A stretch of DNA of 64,000 nucleotides, from contig OY292278.1 of assembly GCA_958496175.1 (NCBI GenBank), positions 7,750,001-7,814,000 on the forward strand. Reading direction: 5' to 3'. Positions within the stretch are counted from its first letter, which is position 1. Each line of letters opens with the position of its first letter. The position numbers and the translations under genes were made by a program. A model generated the notes under the pieces. That model made no database searches. It was given only the letters and a program-made list of their open reading frames with translations, and was not told the origin of the DNA. Source of the DNA: Sisyra terminalis. Lineage: Eukaryota; Arthropoda; Insecta; Neuroptera; Sisyridae. Positions 60,301 to 64,000 of the stretch are shown here, one piece after another.

Positions 60301-61137
60301 GTGTCTAAATTTTCCACTATAGAATTTCCCAATTTTGGATAGTTTTATCCATTTTGTCTACAAAATAAGTTATATTTCTTCAAAGTAAGGAAAAGACCAC
60401 TTTATTATTAATAAATCGATAATTAGTTTGAATTTTTATTCTAGTTAGTATTTGAATCGACAATGGTAACAGGAGAATTTGAAATTTATAAAACACATGG
60501 TCAACAATGAAAATTTTAAATTTTGTCTATTGGCCTTTATACGCTAATTTTATAATACCAAAAACGATTTTCACATAAAAAATAGCACTGTTGTGATTAT
60601 TTAATTAAAAACTGTAAAATAATTCATTTCAAATAATACATAATTTGCTATTTATGATCATACAATGCCGTTGTTTTGGTGACCCCCGTTCGTCTAAGTT
60701 CAATACCATATTTTCCAAGCGACTGCATTGTTAATCAACTGCATAAATTTATGTCATACTAAAACTGTATAAGCACCAATTTAATTGATATTTTGTCCAT
60801 TAAAGCTCATTTCATATTACTATAATTCTGTACGGTTAAACTTTTATAGGTCCAAATGAGCAAAAACAAGTCACCTCCATTCAACGTGAGCGACAAGAAC
60901 TTGTACAACGTTTATGGGAAATTTCGCATCAAAACTATCGATCGTCGTATCCAAGTGCGCCAAATCAAATATGGGCTAATCGTGCCGTACGAAATATTCG
61001 CGAATTCGAAAAACAACTATTGACCAGCTTTAAGAAAGGAGTATCGGAAAATGACGATGGGGACAAGGGTGAACATAAGGCTGCCTGGTCATTCTGGAAT
61101 TCGGTCTTCTATTGTGGCACAATTTATACAACAATTG
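54325..61137 (+). CDS. Two-pore-domain (K2P) potassium channel, N-terminal exons
   Basis: Two coding exons are present: 54325-54757 and 60850-61137, joined in phase across a GGT codon; the gene continues past the window. The start is the ATG of MSQPPSLKSS. The long cytoplasmic N-terminus is Pro/Ser-rich. TM1 is at about residues 119-144 (HMFLFVVIFLYSLIGALIFVAVEG; quoted in part: FLYSLIGALIF). The extracellular cap helices follow (QRERQELVQRLWEISHQNY). The second exon ends in pore loop 1, VFYCGTIYTTIG, just before the expected YG of the TIGYG filter, with a donor GTAAGAG. The cap-plus-pore order defines K2P channels, which set the resting potential in the plasma membrane. Which insect K2P it is cannot be said. 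Confidence 0.9.
55217..55715 (+). repeat. Three tandem copies of a 150-200 bp unit
   Basis: Units start with GCAAAGTTGAAGTTATAATT near 55217, 55368 and 55571. Each contains ATCTGACCAATTACATGAAA, AGACCAAAAAAAAGTTGGA and ACACTTTAAAGAATCA. Confidence 0.85.
57034..57674. mobile_element. Palindromic foldback element, TAGGGTGG subfamily
   Basis: Ends TAGGGTGGTCCTTAATAGG and CCTATTAAGAACCACCTTA. The flanks TTTTGCAT and TTTAGCAT match at seven of eight. The arms are nearly perfect inverted copies meeting near 57355. It has CTCTTAATATTAACTTTAAG and CTCTACAAAAAATATCTC boxes. Confidence 0.85.
57913..58625 (-). mobile_element. hAT element, minus orientation
   Basis: CAGTGGCGTAGCCAGGTAAC at the left, TAGGTAGCTACACCGCTT at the right. 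The flanks AGTTCGTC and GGTTCGTC match at seven of eight. A transposase C-terminal remnant is at about 58540-58215. Confidence 0.85.
59072..59491 (-). mobile_element. Internally deleted hAT element
   Basis: CAGTGGCGTAGCTAGGTACC ... CTTGGTAACTACGCCACTG; the flanks TATCTCAC and CATCTCAC match at seven of eight. Confidence 0.85.
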
Positions 61138-61830
61138 GTAAGAGGATTTGATTTTTTTCGTATATTTATTAAGTATAATTTAAGTTGAAACCAGCGACTT
61201 CGTCTGATTGGGCTAGTAATTTGTCAAGTACTTGACTGAAATTTAACAGTTTAAACACAATAATACTAATATTAATTTACTCCTCGATGGGCTACATATA
61301 AAATTATATTTCTTTTTGAATGATTTAGATACACTGTAGACCTTTTTTATTTGATGGTTTTCACCATTTTGGGTATTATAAAATATTTAAAAAAAAATGG
61401 TCAAACCGCACTTGATGCGGCCCGTGGGCCGAAGATTGGTCACCACTGGTTTACTCCTTACTAAGAGTACTTATTGATTTTATCAGGTAAACTGCAAGTG
61501 GATTATAACTATCCGATAAGTTCTTTTTGGAATATCAAATAGAAAACAGTAAAAGTTTATCGTTTGTCGTTATCCTTATTACTGTCTTTTTTTTTTGTAT
61601 TCAATGTTATAATTAATTTATTTTATTGTTTTTACTAAAAAAAATTGTTTTAGGTAAAGACAAGATTTTGCCTCCTGAATCTCAAAAGTATGAATTGAAA
61701 TATCCTTGCAATACGAAAAATAATCACTTTTTATCGTTTTCCATGGGGAAAAATTGGTCAAAAAGCAATGAAAAATGCTGAAACATACTACTAATCCATC
61801 AATTATTGATTTTCTTTGAAAAAATAAAAT

Positions 61831-61837
61831 AAAAAAA
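61831..61837 (-). terminator. Pol III T-run terminator of tRNA-Sec
   Basis: Seven T on the minus strand, six bases after the tRNA 3' end. Confidence 0.8.
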
Positions 61838-61843
61838 TTTGGT

Positions 61844-61930
61844 CGCCCAACAGGTGGAATCGAACCACTCCGACCAAGATCGGCTACGGGTTTGAAGCCC
61901 GCACCATACACCAGTACAGATCAGTCGGGC
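61844..61930 (-). tRNA. tRNA-Sec: tRNA-Sec, anticodon TCA
   Basis: The 87-nt minus-strand gene starts GCCCGACTGATC and ends CACCTGTTGGGCG. It has the diagnostic tRNA-Sec build: a long 6-bp D stem closed by UGGU, a 6-bp anticodon stem (TGCGGG/CCCGTA) with loop CTTCAAA (anticodon at 61895-61893), a long variable arm (CCGA TCTTGG TCGG), and a T arm GTGG TTCGATT CCAC. The acceptor stem is long with a G discriminator. It would read UGA as selenocysteine after charging with serine and conversion. It is an independent gene inside the K2P intron, opposite in sense. Confidence 0.95.
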
Positions 61931-61952
61931 AATGTTGGGTATACTTACTTTG

Positions 61953-61961
61953 CTATATAAA
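61953..61961 (-). promoter_or_regulatory. TATA box of tRNA-Sec
   Basis: TTTATATAG on the minus strand at about -23 to -31 from the tRNA 5' end, as in the external (type 3) pol III promoters used by animal tRNA-Sec genes. A proximal sequence element is expected at about 61977-61999 (TTCTCTAACGCAAGTGAGAT), but the motif is not certain. Confidence 0.7.
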
Positions 61962-62235
61962 GCAATATATTGTTGCCCTATCTCACTTGCGTTAGAGAAC
62001 ATTTTTCTTAAATGTTTTATCGCACTTGAAACAATAGTTTTATGTTGCAATTATACTTGTTTATTATTCACATTTAATTAATTTATAATTTCATACACGA
62101 CTTGTAAAAAGTTATGGGTCAACTTTGTGAAAATGTTTTCGTTTTGCCCTCAGATTATAGGGAATTACCAATAATTGTTTCAAGATAATATTTGTAAGCT
62201 TAATTGCTTGTATTAGTCAATCAAATTTGTAATAG

Positions 62236-62732
62236 ATTCAAGAAGAAAACATTATTAGTATTCATTAATAGTGATTTTAATAATTCATTTTGTTAGCCGA
62301 GTAATAATTTTTCGTAGAAATTTTAACAAAACTTTCAGGGTATTACCTTTAAACCTTCAATTTCCAGGTGGAATATTTCCAGATAAACCAGGTGGTTTTT
62401 TTTAAGGAATACAACTTATTTTTGCTTTTTTTTTACAACAGTACCTATAGTATTGCTTATTTTTAGCTATATCTTCTTTAATTTTTCTGGTAGAATTCAA
62501 ATACTGTTACGGTAAAAGAGTTTATCTTTTGAGGATATTCTGGATAATAACTTAGTTGAGCACCAATAAATTAATACAAAGTACAAAATCTATAAAATAT
62601 TCCACCTGGAAATTGAAGGTTTGAAGGTAATAACCTGAAGGTTTTGTTAAAATTTCAATGAAAAAGAGTTACATGACTAATGAAAAAAAAATTAAAGTCA
62701 CTATTAATGTATATTAATTATGTTTTCTTGAT
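62236..62732. mobile_element. 500-bp foldback element
   Basis: TTCAAGAAGAAAACATTATT...ATTAATAGTGA and, in the centre, CCTTCAATTTCCAGGTGGAA are mirrored on the right. The loop is about 200 bp. No clear target duplication. Confidence 0.75.
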
Positions 62733-62836
62733 GCTATTCTGGGTAGTCTCAAAAGGATAGTGGATAGCCTCTGAAAAGCGTTTTCATAAATCATTTTGAT
62801 GTCTTCCTGTGAGTAGAACCGCTGATCATCCAGAAC

Positions 62837-62887
62837 CAGTGGAGTAGCTACCTAGGGGCTAGGCAGGGCAGTGCCCCCGGGGCCCTA
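62837..62887 (+). mobile_element. hAT terminal fragment
   Basis: CAGTGGAGTAGCTACCTAGG followed by GCAGTGCCCCCGGGGCCCT, then replaced by a foldback sequence. Confidence 0.75.
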
Positions 62888-63800
62888 TTATTATCCTAAA
62901 TATTTCGGAATGGCCAAGGTATATTCTTGTAGACAATTGAACGATCTACAAAAAAGGTCTCGAGCAAGTTTTTGATATATTTATTCCTTCAAAAGTTATT
63001 CGATGTCAAAGTTGAACTAAAGAGAAATTTTAATATTTTTTTCAATTTTTTGACGCAACCATCTATTTTATGAGAAAATTTTATAGGACATTTTTTGTAG
63101 AGCACTTTTTTTCCTATTACTTATCTCTATAAAAGTTTTTGATATTTTTCACAGGTCCTAAGTTATTTGCATTAAACTGAAAATTCCCTGAATTATTATA
63201 CTTTTAATATAAAAATTATTTTTTTTATTTCAATTAAATAATTCAGGACCTGTGAAAAATGAGAAAAACTTTTATTGCGATAAGTTATAGGAAAAAAAGT
63301 GCTCTACAAAAATTGTCCTATAAAATTTTCTCATAAAATTGATGGTTGCGTCAAAAAATTGAAAAAATATTAAAATTTCTCTTTAGTTCAACTTTGACAT
63401 CGAATAACTTTTGAAGGAATAAATATATCCAAAACTTGTAAGAGACCTTTTTTGTAGATCGTTCAATGAAAAATATCAAAAACTTTTATAGCGATAAGTT
63501 ATAGGAAAAAAAGTGCTCTACAAAAAATGTCCTATAAAATGTTCTCATAAAATAGATGCTTGCGCCAAAAAATTGAAAAAAAAAAATTTCTCTTTCGTTC
63601 ACCTTTGACCTCGAATAACTTTTGATGGAATAAATATATTAAAAACTTGGTTGGAGACCTTTTTTGTAGATTGTTCAATTTTCTACAAGAAAATACTTTG
63701 GTCATGCCGAAATATTGTCACCAACGTGAGCTATAAAATTCCAAAGTGCAAGAGAATATTGTTTCCATTTTATTTAAATGGAAAATCGAAATCTCGATGC
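62888..63800. mobile_element. Palindromic foldback element, GTTGGG subfamily, copy 2
   Basis: TATTATTATCCTAAATATTT, then CCAAGGTATATTCTTGTAG, GATCTACAAAAAAGGTCTC and TTCAAAAGTTATTCG; mirrored towards 63800 (CAAAGTGCAAGAGAATATTG). The right arm contains a partial internal duplication (63470-63580). Confidence 0.75.
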
Positions 63801-63814
63801 GGCGGGGCAGTGCC

Positions 63815-64000
63815 CCTATTATTATCCTAAATATTTCGGAATAGCCAAGATATATTCTTGTAGAAAATTAAACGATCTACAAAAAGGTCTCTTACAAGTT
63901 TTTGATATATATGTTCCTTCAAAAGTTATTCGATGTCAAAGTTGAACTAAAGAGAAATTTTAATATTTTTTCATTTTTTTGACGCAACCATTAATTTTAT
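63815..64000. mobile_element. Palindromic foldback element, GTTGGG subfamily, copy 3, cut by window end
   Basis: Same start as copy 2 (TATTATTATCCTAAATATTT), preceded by the same hAT remnant GGGGCAGTGCCCC at 63804. Confidence 0.75.

Larger units (their letters stand above)
54758..60849 (+). other. First intron of the K2P gene, repeat-rich
   Basis: 6.1 kb with tandem repeats, one foldback and two hAT elements (listed separately). 54758-55216, 55716-57033, 58626-59071 and 59492-60849 hold nothing I recognise. Confidence 0.8.

Noticed and set aside
61618..61911. Minus-strand frame starting MYGAGFKPVADLG
   Set aside because: It is simply a translation through the tRNA-Sec gene.

Overview
The window looks like AT-rich insect nuclear DNA. 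The exons carry short spliceosomal introns (54-59 bp) next to very long ones. Four protein-coding genes are interrupted by introns and separated by a large transposon desert. I cannot fix the order of the insect. The presence of an intact selenocysteine tRNA argues against the insect lineages known to have lost selenoproteins (for example Tribolium, Apis, Bombyx).

Genes. (1) 1-2027 (+) is the 3' end of a nuclear protein with an AT-hook, possibly a Cabin-1-like HIRA-complex subunit. (2) 3734-5409 (+) is a complete five-exon prenylcysteine oxidase. (3) 5811-19095 (-) is a complete nine-exon SLC18-type vesicular amine transporter of 464 residues, convergent with gene 2, whose 9.1-kb third intron is packed with transposons. 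(4) 54325-61137 (+) holds the first two coding exons of a two-pore-domain potassium channel that continues beyond the window. A tRNA-Sec gene with its own TATA box and T-run terminator lies antisense in the channel's second intron (61844-61930).

The rest is a repeat landscape. Helitron-like elements (TC...CTAG, inserted between A and T) recur at about 7.9-8.3, 15-17, 20, 22.7-24.3, 30-33 and 34.6-35.6 kb, several carrying a tRNA-like SINE module. hAT elements with CAGTGGCGTAG termini recur at 14.8, 38-40.6, 44.6-46.9, 57.9-59.5 and 62.8 kb. One of these (44608-46855, exact 8-bp target duplication) contains a piggyBac-type MITE (exact TTAA duplication) and a palindromic element (exact 8-bp duplication). 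PIF/Harbinger-type elements occur at 41.7-43.2 and 47.9-49.4 kb. Penelope-like retroelement remnants with GIY-YIG pieces occur at 37-38 and 49.5-50.7 kb.

Two signals stand out besides the tRNA-Sec. First, at least six loci match the hammerhead ribozyme core (CUGANGA, paired stem II, GAAA), several as inverted pairs. Second, at least seven large palindromic elements of differing sequence share a common set of boxes, including an 18-bp perfect palindrome (CTTAATATTAATATTAAG) in each arm and a CTCTACAAAAAA box. They behave as one foldback superfamily with 8-bp target duplications. Several lie in host introns, where they would form long hairpins in pre-mRNA.
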